NCBI RefSeq assembly: GCF_002836975.1
Contig: NZ_NIJK01000007.1
Span: 31,328-95,327 of the forward strand
From: Shewanella indica
Lineage (GTDB): Bacteria; Pseudomonadota; Gammaproteobacteria; Enterobacterales; Shewanellaceae
DNA: 64,000 nt
Direction: 5' to 3'
Under the pieces are notes generated by a model. It had not been told where the DNA came from, did not search any database, and was given only the letters and a program-made list of their open reading frames with translations. Positions 8,520 through 16,961 of this stretch are shown piece by piece; position 1 is the stretch's first letter; every line of letters begins with the position of its first letter. A program made the translations under genes and the position numbers.

Positions 8520-11357
8520 TTAGAACTTGTAGTTTACCCCCACGGTGAATCGTTGACCCAGCATGTCGTAGTAAGCACCTTGGTTATACACGCCTGGCTG
8601 GCGAGGTGGGGTGCGATCAAACATGTTGAGTATCCCGGCGCGAACCTGCAAGGCATCTGTGATGTTGTAACGGCTGGTCAAATCAAAAGTGGTATAAGAC
8701 GGGATGTCGTTATAGTTGTTTTGATTGGGTGACCATTCGTTATCCAACACTGTGCTACTGCGATGATTGGCGGTCAGCACGGCCGAGAAGTCATTGTAGG
8801 TGTAATCTGTGGTCAGTCGGTGACGCCAGCGTGGACGGGCCTGCTCACCTGCCGATTTAACTTCATCATCGGCGAATCCGGTCGGGTTGAATGAACGCTC
8901 TTCCAGATAAGTACTGAATAGGCGGAAGCCCCAGTCACCAAAACCGGTTTCAAGACGATAGTTGACCTCAAAATCAACGCCAGAAGTGATACTGGATGCC
9001 GAGTTAAAGGGTTTCTCGAAATAATTGACGATTTCATGAGTGGTGGGATCTCGCCTGAGTAAAGGACAGAATTGATTATTGGTTGAACTGGATTGGTAAC
9101 AATACTTAACGACTGCGGCACCGCTGAAATTATTGATCACATTCTCCATATCAAACTTCCAGTAGTCCACAGTCAAGCTGAAGTTTTCCAGATAAGATGG
9201 CGTGTATATAAAGCCCAGAGTGAAATCATTCGCGACTTCGTTTTTTAACTCAGGGTTACCGACGATAAAGCCTGGTCGGGTTGAACCATACCATTCTTGG
9301 GAAGGTTCAAAGGTAGTTGGGATCCCTTGGGCTGCACAGTTAGCCAGCACATTACTTAAATATATGGGGTTAATTCTATTGCGATAACTGGCCGCGCAAT
9401 AGTCATTTATTCCTCTGAATGTTTGGCTGGAAGGGTTAAATAATTCGGCTATGTTGGGAGCTCGCACTGACTTGGAACGGTTGGCTCTAATTCGAAAGTC
9501 GTCATTGAGCGCCCAGTTGAATCCCACTTTCCAGGCGTTATCTGAGCCGGAGGTAGAGTAGTCCATATAACGAAAAGCAGTTTCAAGAGTTAGATCCTGC
9601 ACTAACATAATGTCTTTTAGCAATGGAACGGACAATTCAGCCGATGCTTCAGTCACATCAAATTCGCCTGACAGAGGTTGAGAGCTGTTGTTAAATAGAA
9701 GACCTTCTCGCATTGCCGGGTCTGGCAGTGTATCGGCAGTCTCTTTTCGATACTCCAAACTGAATGCGGCAGCGATAAAACCCGCAGGCAGCTCAAACAG
9801 ATCACCGCTGACAGAGGCGCCGGCAACGTATTGATCGATTGATGAACGGCGAATGGCATCTGTGCTGACCCAATTGTAAGCGGCTTTATCATAAAGGCCG
9901 CGACCAAACACATTCAACGGCTTACAGCCATTGGCTCTGGCATGTTCACTACGACATACCAAGGCACCATTTTTATCGCGGATAACATCGACAGCATCCT
10001 TAAAGCGCTGCTCGAACATCTCACCGTACCACTCGGTATCGGCTTGAACATGGCCAACAGTGGCATAAACATTGTATGACCAGGTATCGGAGATTGCGCC
10101 TTCAAGCCCCAAAGCCAAGCGGGCTGTGGTTCGCTCTTGACTGTATTTTCGGTTACCAAAGTCGGACGCCAAGTAACCAACTCTGGCACCGTCACCTGGC
10201 CGCCTTTCGGACGCTTTGACCAAACTTGCAGCTTCGGACGAAAGAAAAGCATTATCTACATGAAGCGGAATAGTGAGGAATGCCGGAGAGCTTTCACCAT
10301 AGGCTTCTGACTTGGCATAGCTGGCTTCCATGGTAAATTTATGATCATCATTAATGTCATAGTTCATGAAAGTAAAGAAGTTAATCCTGTCCAACGGCGT
10401 CTTGATAAAAGCGTTTTCGGCAAAGCTGTAGCCTTCGCCTCCAAGGTAATCTATCCGGCCATTGGTGAGTTTGGGCAGAGGTTGCCCCAGCTTCATTGGA
10501 CGAATTTTACCGTCATCACTGAAAGTGTACTTTTCTCCGGCTCGGGTGGTGAACGCTCCGGTCTTGGTGTAGGTGGCCAGGACCTGTTGACCATGACCCC
10601 ACATTATTGCTTGGGGATCATTCGGGCCGCTGGCATTGGGATTTCGCACTACAATCGGCGCTTCGCGCAAAAAGTCCCTGTCCATATGTGCAATCTGTCC
10701 CTGACGCGACCAACTGATGTTGGTTACGAAATTGGCTTTGCCAATATCAGAGCCGAAGGTCAGTGAGGCGTATTCCTCTTCACCTCCAGATTGTGTTGGC
10801 CTGGTGGTAGAGGCATCCAGCGCCAGCCCATCAAAACTGGTCTTGGTCACTATGTTAACTACACCGGCAATGGCATCAGAACCATATACTGCCGATGCCC
10901 CGCCTGTGGTGATTTCGATACGCTCAACTATGGCTGTTGGGATATTATTCAAATCTACAGCACCTGAGCCCGGTGAGCCGGCCACAAAGCGTCGGCCATT
11001 CACTAATATCAGAGTTCGATTGGAACCCAATCCTCTCAGGTCAGTGTTATTCAAACCGCTGGCAAAAACAGAGTTGTTGGTGGTTTCCGGTGACAGACCA
11101 ACCAGGGTATTAGGCATCTTATGCAGAAGATCTGCGACGTTGGTAACACCGGCATCAATAAGACCGTCACCAGTGATTACGGTAACAGGGGTCGGGGCCA
11201 ACTCTCCTATACGTTTAATTTTTGAACCTGTGACTTCGATACGTTCTATGGGTTCATCTTTATCTTTAGCGTAGCTGGTTCCAGAATAAACAGCACAGCC
11301 GGCAGTAACTAAAAGACAGAAGCGAATTGCTTTTGCGGTTGTAGATACAGAGGTCAT
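8520..11357 (-). CDS. TonB-dependent outer-membrane receptor, copy A
   Basis: 945 residues. A signal peptide (~1–30, ending near SGTSYAKD) is followed by a plug domain (~residues 38–190) with ERIEVTGSKIKRIGEL, LRGLGSNRTLILVNGRR and GGASAVYGSDAIAGVVNI. A ~750-residue barrel follows, with a C-terminal phenylalanine (FTVGVNYKF) for BAM recognition. This is the CirA/omp-channel type common in Shewanella for large or unusual nutrients; no substrate can be read from sequence. A strong AAGGAG site precedes the ATG. It is a tandem duplicate of the next receptor: nearly identical at the C-terminal ~110 residues and in the plug, more diverged in extracellular-loop regions. It has no TonB, regulator or transport genes beside it. 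Confidence 0.93.
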   Translation of the reverse strand: MTSVSTTAKAIRFCLLVTAGCAVYSGTSYAKDKDEPIERIEVTGSKIKRIGELAPTPVTVITGDGLIDAGVTNVADLLHKMPNTLVGLSPETTNNSVFASGLNNTDLRGLGSNRTLILVNGRRFVAGSPGSGAVDLNNIPTAIVERIEITTGGASAVYGSDAIAGVVNIVTKTSFDGLALDASTTRPTQSGGEEEYASLTFGSDIGKANFVTNISWSRQGQIAHMDRDFLREAPIVVRNPNASGPNDPQAIMWGHGQQVLATYTKTGAFTTRAGEKYTFSDDGKIRPMKLGQPLPKLTNGRIDYLGGEGYSFAENAFIKTPLDRINFFTFMNYDINDDHKFTMEASYAKSEAYGESSPAFLTIPLHVDNAFLSSEAASLVKASERRPGDGARVGYLASDFGNRKYSQERTTARLALGLEGAISDTWSYNVYATVGHVQADTEWYGEMFEQRFKDAVDVIRDKNGALVCRSEHARANGCKPLNVFGRGLYDKAAYNWVSTDAIRRSSIDQYVAGASVSGDLFELPAGFIAAAFSLEYRKETADTLPDPAMREGLLFNNSSQPLSGEFDVTEASAELSVPLLKDIMLVQDLTLETAFRYMDYSTSGSDNAWKVGFNWALNDDFRIRANRSKSVRAPNIAELFNPSSQTFRGINDYCAASYRNRINPIYLSNVLANCAAQGIPTTFEPSQEWYGSTRPGFIVGNPELKNEVANDFTLGFIYTPSYLENFSLTVDYWKFDMENVINNFSGAAVVKYCYQSSSTNNQFCPLLRRDPTTHEIVNYFEKPFNSASSITSGVDFEVNYRLETGFGDWGFRLFSTYLEERSFNPTGFADDEVKSAGEQARPRWRHRLTTDYTYNDFSAVLTANHRSSTVLDNEWSPNQNNYNDIPSYTTFDLTSRYNITDALQVRAGILNMFDRTPPRQPGVYNQGAYYDMLGQRFTVGVNYKF

Positions 11358-11968
11358 GACTATCTCCTTGAGAAATTATAGTTTTCATATCTCTTCTTGT
11401 TTGTCAGATACGGAAATGACCAATTAATGATTCAATTTATTACATATGTTAGCAATAGATTAACTTGGGTGATTTTAAGAGAATTTGCTGTTCACAATTT
11501 TGCTACATAAATTTTTTGATTAAAAATTTTGCAACCGGTTAAAATCTGTCTGTATTTTTTGTTAAATGGCTTTTCATACGTTATATCTATGTTTCTATTT
11601 GGCGGTTTTTTGTTGACATTTTAAATTGTAAGCAATTATTTTTATTTGTTTTACAGTGTGTTATGCGTTATTTTTTGCGGGTTAGCACTGTCTTTATTGT
11701 TTGAAAAGCCATGAGGGGATTTTTCGGTAGGATAGGTATCTTTAATCGGGGGGACTTTGGAGAGGACATACCGGATGTGTTATTGTTAACTTCGAGGTAC
11801 CGACTTTGATCCAATTTAAAAGAAAGCGCTCTTGAGTAAACAGGAATAACCGGCAGTAACCAAACTTTGCGTGTGGATATAAGCGAAGTGGCTTAAGAGG
11901 GAACCCTGATATCCAATCCACATCTATCTAACAGGGTTTTAGTTAATTAGGGAAGGTGCCGATTACTT
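11358..11968. other. Upstream region of receptor A with remnant of the small companion gene
   Basis: About 610 bp, very AT-rich near the receptor. The right part (about 11750–11920) is homologous to 15280–15490 upstream of receptor B: shared blocks include GCTCTTGAG, then AAGCGAAG, then AAGAGGGAAC and TGA[T/C]ATCCAAT. The segment matching the 65-residue gene at 15420 has lost its start and contains an in-frame TAA (about 11885–11901), so it is a decayed copy. The sequence 11921–11968 between this remnant and the terminator twin looks like the duplication junction. Confidence 0.6.
11533..11540. promoter_or_regulatory. Possible LacI-type operator upstream of receptor A
   Basis: AACCGGTT, inside TTTGCAACCGGTTAAAA, is an even palindrome with a central CG, the core seen in LacI-family sites. 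It lies ~175 bp upstream of receptor A and is not kept in front of receptor B. No LacI-family gene is in the window, so this rests on shape alone. Confidence 0.25.
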
Positions 11969-12000
11969 AAAGCCACTTGCTGTTATGCAAGTGGCTTTTT
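11969..12000. terminator. Terminator hairpin after TonB receptor copy B
   Basis: AAAGCCACTTGC (11969–11980) pairs with GCAAGTGGCTTT (11987–11998). It corresponds base for base, with compensating changes in the stem, to the hairpin at 8474–8505. The paired changes keep the fold, which supports function. Confidence 0.72.
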
Positions 12001-12014
12001 CAGTAACAATAGAA

Positions 12015-14849
12015 TTAGAACTTGTAGTTTACCCCCACAGTGAGTCGTTGACCCAGCATGTCGTAGTAAGCACCTTGGTTATACACGCCTGGCTGGCGAG
12101 GTGGGGTGCGATCAAACATGTTGAGTATCCCGGCGCGAACCTGCAAGGCATCTGTGATGTTGTAACGGCTGGTCAAATCAAAAGTAGTATAAGACGGGAT
12201 ATCGTTATAGTTGTTTTGATTGGGTGACCATTCGTTATCCCGCACAGTGTCGCTGCGATAGTTGGCAGTCAATACGGCCGAGAAGTCATTGTAGGTGTAG
12301 TCTGTGGTCAATCGATGACGCCAGCGTGGGCGAGCCTGCTCACCTGCCGATTTAACTTCATCATCGGCGAATCCGGTCGGGTTGAATGAACGTTCTTCCA
12401 GATAAGTGCTGAATAGGCGGAAGCCCCAATCACCGAAACTGGTTTCAAGGCGGTAATTGGCTTCAATATCAAAACCTGAAGTGATACTGGATGCTGAGTT
12501 AACCGGCTTCTCGTAGTAGTTCACTATCTCATGGGTATCGGGATCACGTTCCAGCAAAGGACAGAAGTCGTTATCTGTGCTGCTTGACTGATAGCAGTAC
12601 TTAACGACTTCAGCACCGCTGAAGCTGTTGATCACGTTCTCCATGTCAAATTTCCAGTAATCCACTGTCAGGCTGAAGTTTTCCAGATAAGATGGGGTGT
12701 ACACAAAGCCCAGAGTGATGTCATCTGCAACTTCGTTCTGCAGGTCCGGGTTACCTACAATAAAGCCTGGACGAGTTGAACCGTACCAGTCCTGGGAAGG
12801 TTCAAAGTCGGTCGGGATCCCTTGAGCTGCACAGTTGGCCAATACATTGTCCAGATAGTCCGGGTTGATCCTGTTCCTGAAGCTGGTAGCACAATAATCG
12901 TTGATGGTGCGGAAGGTTTGGCTGGATGGGTTGTACAGTTCGGCAATGTTAGGTGCCCGTACAGACTTGGAGCGGTTGGCCCGGATCCGTAAATCGTCAT
13001 TGAGCGCCCAGTTGATGCCGACTTTCCATGCAGTATCAGAGCCGGAGGAGGAGTAGTCCATATAACGGAACGCGGTTTCCAGCGTCAGATCCTGCACCAA
13101 CATCACATCCTGCAGCAGCGGGACGGATAATTCGGCTGATGCCTCGGTCACATCGAACTCACCATAAAGTGGTTGAGACTGGTTTCCAAATAATAAACCA
13201 TCGCGCATTGCCGGATCCGGCAGGGTTTCAGCCGTTTCCTTACGATATTCAACGCTGAATGCAGCAGCGATAAAGCCGGCAGGCAGTTCAAATAGATCGC
13301 CGCTGACAGAGGCGCCGGCAACGTATTGATCGATTGATGAACGGCGAATGGCATCTGTGCTGACCCAGTTATAGGCGGCCTCATCATATTGGCCGCGGCC
13401 AAATATATTCAAAGGTTTACAGCCATTGGCTCTGGCGTATTCGTCACGACATACCAGATTACCGTCGGCATCTTTGATCACATCGACAGAGTCATAGAAG
13501 CGCTGCTCGAATATTTCACCATACCATTCGGTGTCGGCTTGAACATGGCCTACAGTGGCGTAAACATCGTAGGACCAGGTATCGGACAGTGCACCGTCAA
13601 CACCCAGTGCCAATCTTGCTGTAGTTCTGTCCTGACTGTATTTACGGTTGCCGAAATCAGATGCCAGATAGCCTAATTTTACCCCTCCACCTGGTTTTTC
13701 TTCACCGGCCGTCACCAAAGCCGCCGCTTCAGGAGAGAGCAGGGCATTATCATCATAGAGCTTGAAATTGAGGAAGGCAGGAGAGCTTTCACCATAGGCT
13801 TCGGACTTGGTGTAGCTGGCCTCCATGGTAAATTTATGATCATCATTGATGTCATAGTTCATCACAGTAAAGAAATTGATCCTGTCCAGTGGCGTCTTGA
13901 TGAAAGAGTTCTCAGCAAAGTTGTAGCCTTCACCACCGAGATAGTCCACCCGGCCGCTGGTTAGCGGCGGCAGTGGCTGACCCAGATCCATTGGCCGAAT
14001 TTGACCGTCATCGCTGAAGGTATAGCGGGTGCCATTGGATTCAAAAGTGCCTGTCTTGCTGTATGAAGCCAGTACCTGTTGACCATGGCCCCACATTATT
14101 GCTTGCGGATCATTCGGGCCATTGGCATTGGGATTTCGCACCACAATCGGCGCTTCACGCAGGAATTCTCTGTCCATGTATGAAATCTGCCCCTGACGTG
14201 ACCAACTGATGTTGGTCACAAAGTTGGCTTTACCCAAGTCAGAGCCAAAAGTCAGCGAGGCATATTCTTCTTCACCCCCATCTTCGGTGGGGCGTGTTGT
14301 AGAAGCATCGATAGCCAAGCCATCAAAACTGGTTTTGGTCACTATGTTGACCACCCCGGCAATGGCGTCAGAGCCATAAACAGCAGACGCGCCACCCGTA
14401 GTGATTTCGATGCGCTCAACCATGGCGGTAGGGATGTTGTTTAAATCCACGGCGCCTGAGCCTGGCGAACCGGCTACAAAGCGGCGGCCGTTAACCAGCA
14501 CCAGAGTGCGGTTGGAACCCAATCCTCTCAGGTCAGTGTTATTCAGACCACTGGCAAAAACAGTGTTGTTGGTGGTTTCCGGTGACAGACCAACCAGGGT
14601 ATTAGGCATCTTGTGCAGCAGATCTGCTACGTTGGTAACACCTGCTTCAATAAGGCCATCGCCTGTGATCACAGTGACCGGTGTTGGTGCTATCTCCCCT
14701 ATACGCTTGATTTTTGAACCTGTGACTTCAATACGTTCAAATGTTTCAGGTTTATCTTCAGCATAACTGAAACCTGTAAAAGCGATACTGGTAGCAGCAG
14801 CCATAAGGCCGAAGCGAACGGCTTTGGCTGTTGTAGATATGGATGTCAT
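12015..14849 (-). CDS. TonB-dependent outer-membrane receptor, copy B
   Basis: 944 residues with the same architecture as copy A: signal peptide (~1–30), plug (ERIEVTGSKIKRIGEI … GGASAVYGSDAIAGVVNI), a long barrel, and terminal phenylalanine (LTVGVNYKF). It differs from copy A mostly in scattered barrel positions and in the signal peptide. An AAGGAGAG site precedes the ATG. The two receptors share direction and each has its own terminator and long AT-rich leader, so they are probably transcribed separately. The substrate is unknown; divergence in loop regions would fit related but distinct ligands. Confidence 0.93.
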   Translation of the reverse strand: MTSISTTAKAVRFGLMAAATSIAFTGFSYAEDKPETFERIEVTGSKIKRIGEIAPTPVTVITGDGLIEAGVTNVADLLHKMPNTLVGLSPETTNNTVFASGLNNTDLRGLGSNRTLVLVNGRRFVAGSPGSGAVDLNNIPTAMVERIEITTGGASAVYGSDAIAGVVNIVTKTSFDGLAIDASTTRPTEDGGEEEYASLTFGSDLGKANFVTNISWSRQGQISYMDREFLREAPIVVRNPNANGPNDPQAIMWGHGQQVLASYSKTGTFESNGTRYTFSDDGQIRPMDLGQPLPPLTSGRVDYLGGEGYNFAENSFIKTPLDRINFFTVMNYDINDDHKFTMEASYTKSEAYGESSPAFLNFKLYDDNALLSPEAAALVTAGEEKPGGGVKLGYLASDFGNRKYSQDRTTARLALGVDGALSDTWSYDVYATVGHVQADTEWYGEIFEQRFYDSVDVIKDADGNLVCRDEYARANGCKPLNIFGRGQYDEAAYNWVSTDAIRRSSIDQYVAGASVSGDLFELPAGFIAAAFSVEYRKETAETLPDPAMRDGLLFGNQSQPLYGEFDVTEASAELSVPLLQDVMLVQDLTLETAFRYMDYSSSGSDTAWKVGINWALNDDLRIRANRSKSVRAPNIAELYNPSSQTFRTINDYCATSFRNRINPDYLDNVLANCAAQGIPTDFEPSQDWYGSTRPGFIVGNPDLQNEVADDITLGFVYTPSYLENFSLTVDYWKFDMENVINSFSGAEVVKYCYQSSSTDNDFCPLLERDPDTHEIVNYYEKPVNSASSITSGFDIEANYRLETSFGDWGFRLFSTYLEERSFNPTGFADDEVKSAGEQARPRWRHRLTTDYTYNDFSAVLTANYRSDTVRDNEWSPNQNNYNDIPSYTTFDLTSRYNITDALQVRAGILNMFDRTPPRQPGVYNQGAYYDMLGQRLTVGVNYKF

Positions 14850-15419
14850 ATCTCTCTCCTTGATTATTATTGTAAATCGCCATGCTTGGCTGTGTTTTTA
14901 TTTTGTTTGTCAAATGTTTCAATGACAAAGATATGATTCAATTTAAACCTAGATTTAGCAACACATGATTATGTTTATTAATTTATAATTAATTTATTTT
15001 TAACAGTTTTAAAACAAGGTGAGCTGGGTGAATTAATCGATTAAAATCAATTAATTATATTAAATACTATTGCTTTGCAAAAATATTGTGTTGCGCAGAT
15101 GTTTTAATTTAAACAAATTTGTATCAGTGATAATAGTAAGCAAATGTTTCTATGCCCTTAGTAAGGTGTGTCGTGCGTTAATTAATTGAGCATGTGCATT
15201 TTGTTTATTTTTCATACGCCTGAGTTTTTGCTGAACGGAATTAAAATATGGGAACTTTCCGATAGGAACAGGCTCTTTAATAAGGCATGATGTGAGGGGC
15301 TCCGGTATATTTAACACCGGATGTATCGTTTAAATTCCGGATTACCGGCTCTGCTCCAAGTGTGTTGGAAGTGCTCTTGAGGAGACGGTAAAGAACCGGC
15401 GTGAGGTTAAGGGAAGACC
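14850..15419. other. Long AT-rich region between receptor B and the small 65-residue gene
   Basis: 570 bp without a gene I can support. The receptor-proximal 300 bp is extremely A+T rich (runs such as TTAATTTATAATTAATTTA), likely an H-NS-type or bent promoter region for one or both divergent genes. The right part (15280–15419) is the stretch shared with the region upstream of receptor A. I could not assign a convincing promoter. Confidence 0.4.
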
Positions 15420-15617
15420 ATGTCATTTAATCAATCTTTGAGTAGAGGCAAGAGCGAAGCGGCCCAAGAGGGAACACTGACATCCAATAACCGGGTCAGT
15501 AAAAAAGACATACGGATAAGCGCTGCACGCAGGCGAATAGAGGATATTCGTGAGCAGATGGCCTTATCCCGTGAATTGGGCGTAGGAGTGTCGGCAGATG
15601 AGCTGGACTTTGACTGA
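15420..15617 (+). CDS. Small charged protein of unknown function, companion of the receptor unit
   Basis: 65 residues: a Ser/Gln/Glu-rich first half (MSFNQSLSRGKSEAAQEG), then a strongly charged helix SAARRRIEDIREQMALSREL and an acidic end ELDFD. There is no signal peptide or membrane segment, so it is cytosolic. The ARRRIEDxRE helix vaguely recalls small proteins annotated as PA3496 family; I am not sure. A good ribosome-binding site (AAGGGAAG) precedes the ATG and a perfect terminator follows, which argues it is real. A broken copy exists upstream of receptor A. It is divergent from receptor B. Confidence 0.65.
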   Translation: MSFNQSLSRGKSEAAQEGTLTSNNRVSKKDIRISAARRRIEDIREQMALSRELGVGVSADELDFD

Positions 15618-15636
15618 CGCTAACAGCGATAAGCTT

Positions 15637-15664
15637 AAAAAGCCCGCATTCAAGCGGGCTTTTT
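15637..15664. terminator. Bidirectional terminator between the small gene and metC
   Basis: AAAAAGCCCGC (15637–15647) and GCGGGCTTTTT (15654–15664) form a perfect stem with A- and T-runs, serving the small gene on the plus strand and metC on the minus strand. Confidence 0.85.
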
Positions 15665-15669
15665 GCTGA

Positions 15670-16848
15670 TTAAGCCTGCATCGCGGCGTGATAACGCTCG
15701 AAGGCTCGCTCGAGGTCGGCAATCAAATCGTCCGGATCTTCCAAACCTATATGCAGTCTCACCAGGGGCTTGCTGCTGTCCCACTGGGTTGCCGTGCGCA
15801 ATTTCTCTATACCGGATATTGCCAGAATAAGGCTCTCGAAGCCACCCCATGAAAATCCCATCTTGAAGTGCTCCATCCCTTCGACGAAGGCGGTCATCGC
15901 CTGGCGGTTACCCTCTTTGAGCACAAAGGAAAACAAGCCGTTGGCGGCGCTGAAGTCACGCTGGAAAAACTCGTGACCCGGGCAACTGGCAAACGCCGGG
16001 TGGCGCAGGTGATCCACTTCCGGGCGCTGCGCCAGGAAATTGGCCACTTTGAGGGCATTTTTTTCATGTTGCGCCATTCTCACCCCCAGGGTTCTCAGCC
16101 CCCTGGCCGCCAGAAAGATATCGTCTGCAGAGGTGCATTGGCCCATGAGATAGCTGTTCTCCCTCAGGGTATCCCAGTGTGCTTCATTGGCGGTCGCCGT
16201 ACCCAGCATCACATCCGAGTGACCCACTATGTACTTGGTAGCGGCCTGAATCGAGATATCGACGCCCATCTCAAACGGGCGACAATTGATGGGGGAGGCC
16301 CAGGTGTTGTCCAGCATGGTGACCAATTGATGCTCATGCGCGATGCGGCACAGGGTCGGCACATCCTGGACTTCCATGGTGATGGAGCCGGGAGATTCCA
16401 GAAACAGCACTTTGGTATTGGGGCGGATAAGCTCGCGGATACCGGTGCCAATCAAGGGGTCATAGTAACTGGTTTCAATCCCCAGCCCCTGGAGCAGCTT
16501 GTCGCACAGATCCCGGGTGGGCTCGTAGACACTGTCTACCATCAGCAAGTGATCACCGGCCTTCAGAAAAGACAGCAGGGCGCCACTGATGGCCGCAGAG
16601 CCTGAAGGGTAGAGCGCAGTGCCAACACCACCTTCGAGTTCGGCAATGGCCGCCTGAAAGGCAAAGTGAGTCGGGGTGCCGCGGCGGCCATAGAACATCT
16701 CCCCTTTGGCGCGATTGGCCGTGGCGTGGCGCATCTGTTCCATGCTGTCAAATACGACGGTTGATGCTCGAAACACGGGAGGATTGATCACTCCCTTGCT
16801 CCACTTTTTGTCCCGGCCGAGCGAGACCAGCTTGGTGGCTTTCTTCAT
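15670..16848 (-). CDS. metC: Cystathionine beta-lyase (PLP enzyme)
   Basis: 393 residues, the usual size. It cleaves cystathionine to homocysteine, pyruvate and ammonia in methionine synthesis, and members also act as cysteine desulfhydrases. Cys/Met-metabolism PLP-fold signatures are visible: YGRRGTPTHFAFQAAIAELE, LDNTWASPI with the PLP-ring-binding Asp, and IQAATKYIVGHSDVM containing the Schiff-base lysine. SWGGFESL near the C-terminus binds the carboxylate and is typical of MetC rather than MetB. The start was set at ATG 16848 (MKKATKLVSLGR), where family similarity begins. It is a single gene between two terminal regions. Confidence 0.93.
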   Translation of the reverse strand: MKKATKLVSLGRDKKWSKGVINPPVFRASTVVFDSMEQMRHATANRAKGEMFYGRRGTPTHFAFQAAIAELEGGVGTALYPSGSAAISGALLSFLKAGDHLLMVDSVYEPTRDLCDKLLQGLGIETSYYDPLIGTGIRELIRPNTKVLFLESPGSITMEVQDVPTLCRIAHEHQLVTMLDNTWASPINCRPFEMGVDISIQAATKYIVGHSDVMLGTATANEAHWDTLRENSYLMGQCTSADDIFLAARGLRTLGVRMAQHEKNALKVANFLAQRPEVDHLRHPAFASCPGHEFFQRDFSAANGLFSFVLKEGNRQAMTAFVEGMEHFKMGFSWGGFESLILAISGIEKLRTATQWDSSKPLVRLHIGLEDPDDLIADLERAFERYHAAMQA

Positions 16849-16961
16849 GGATGCAACTCTTGTCTGTGATTGCGGGGCGAGCGCCCCTTTGAGGCATATT
16901 AACATTGAATCTTGTCATTGCCAGTGCGGCGGGCTTGAGACTTGTTCAAGTTGTCCGCAGC

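Noticed and set aside
8520..14849. Long open stretches on the opposite strand of the two TonB receptors
   Set aside because: They mirror receptor codons, have no ribosome sites, and repeat in both copies only because the receptors do.
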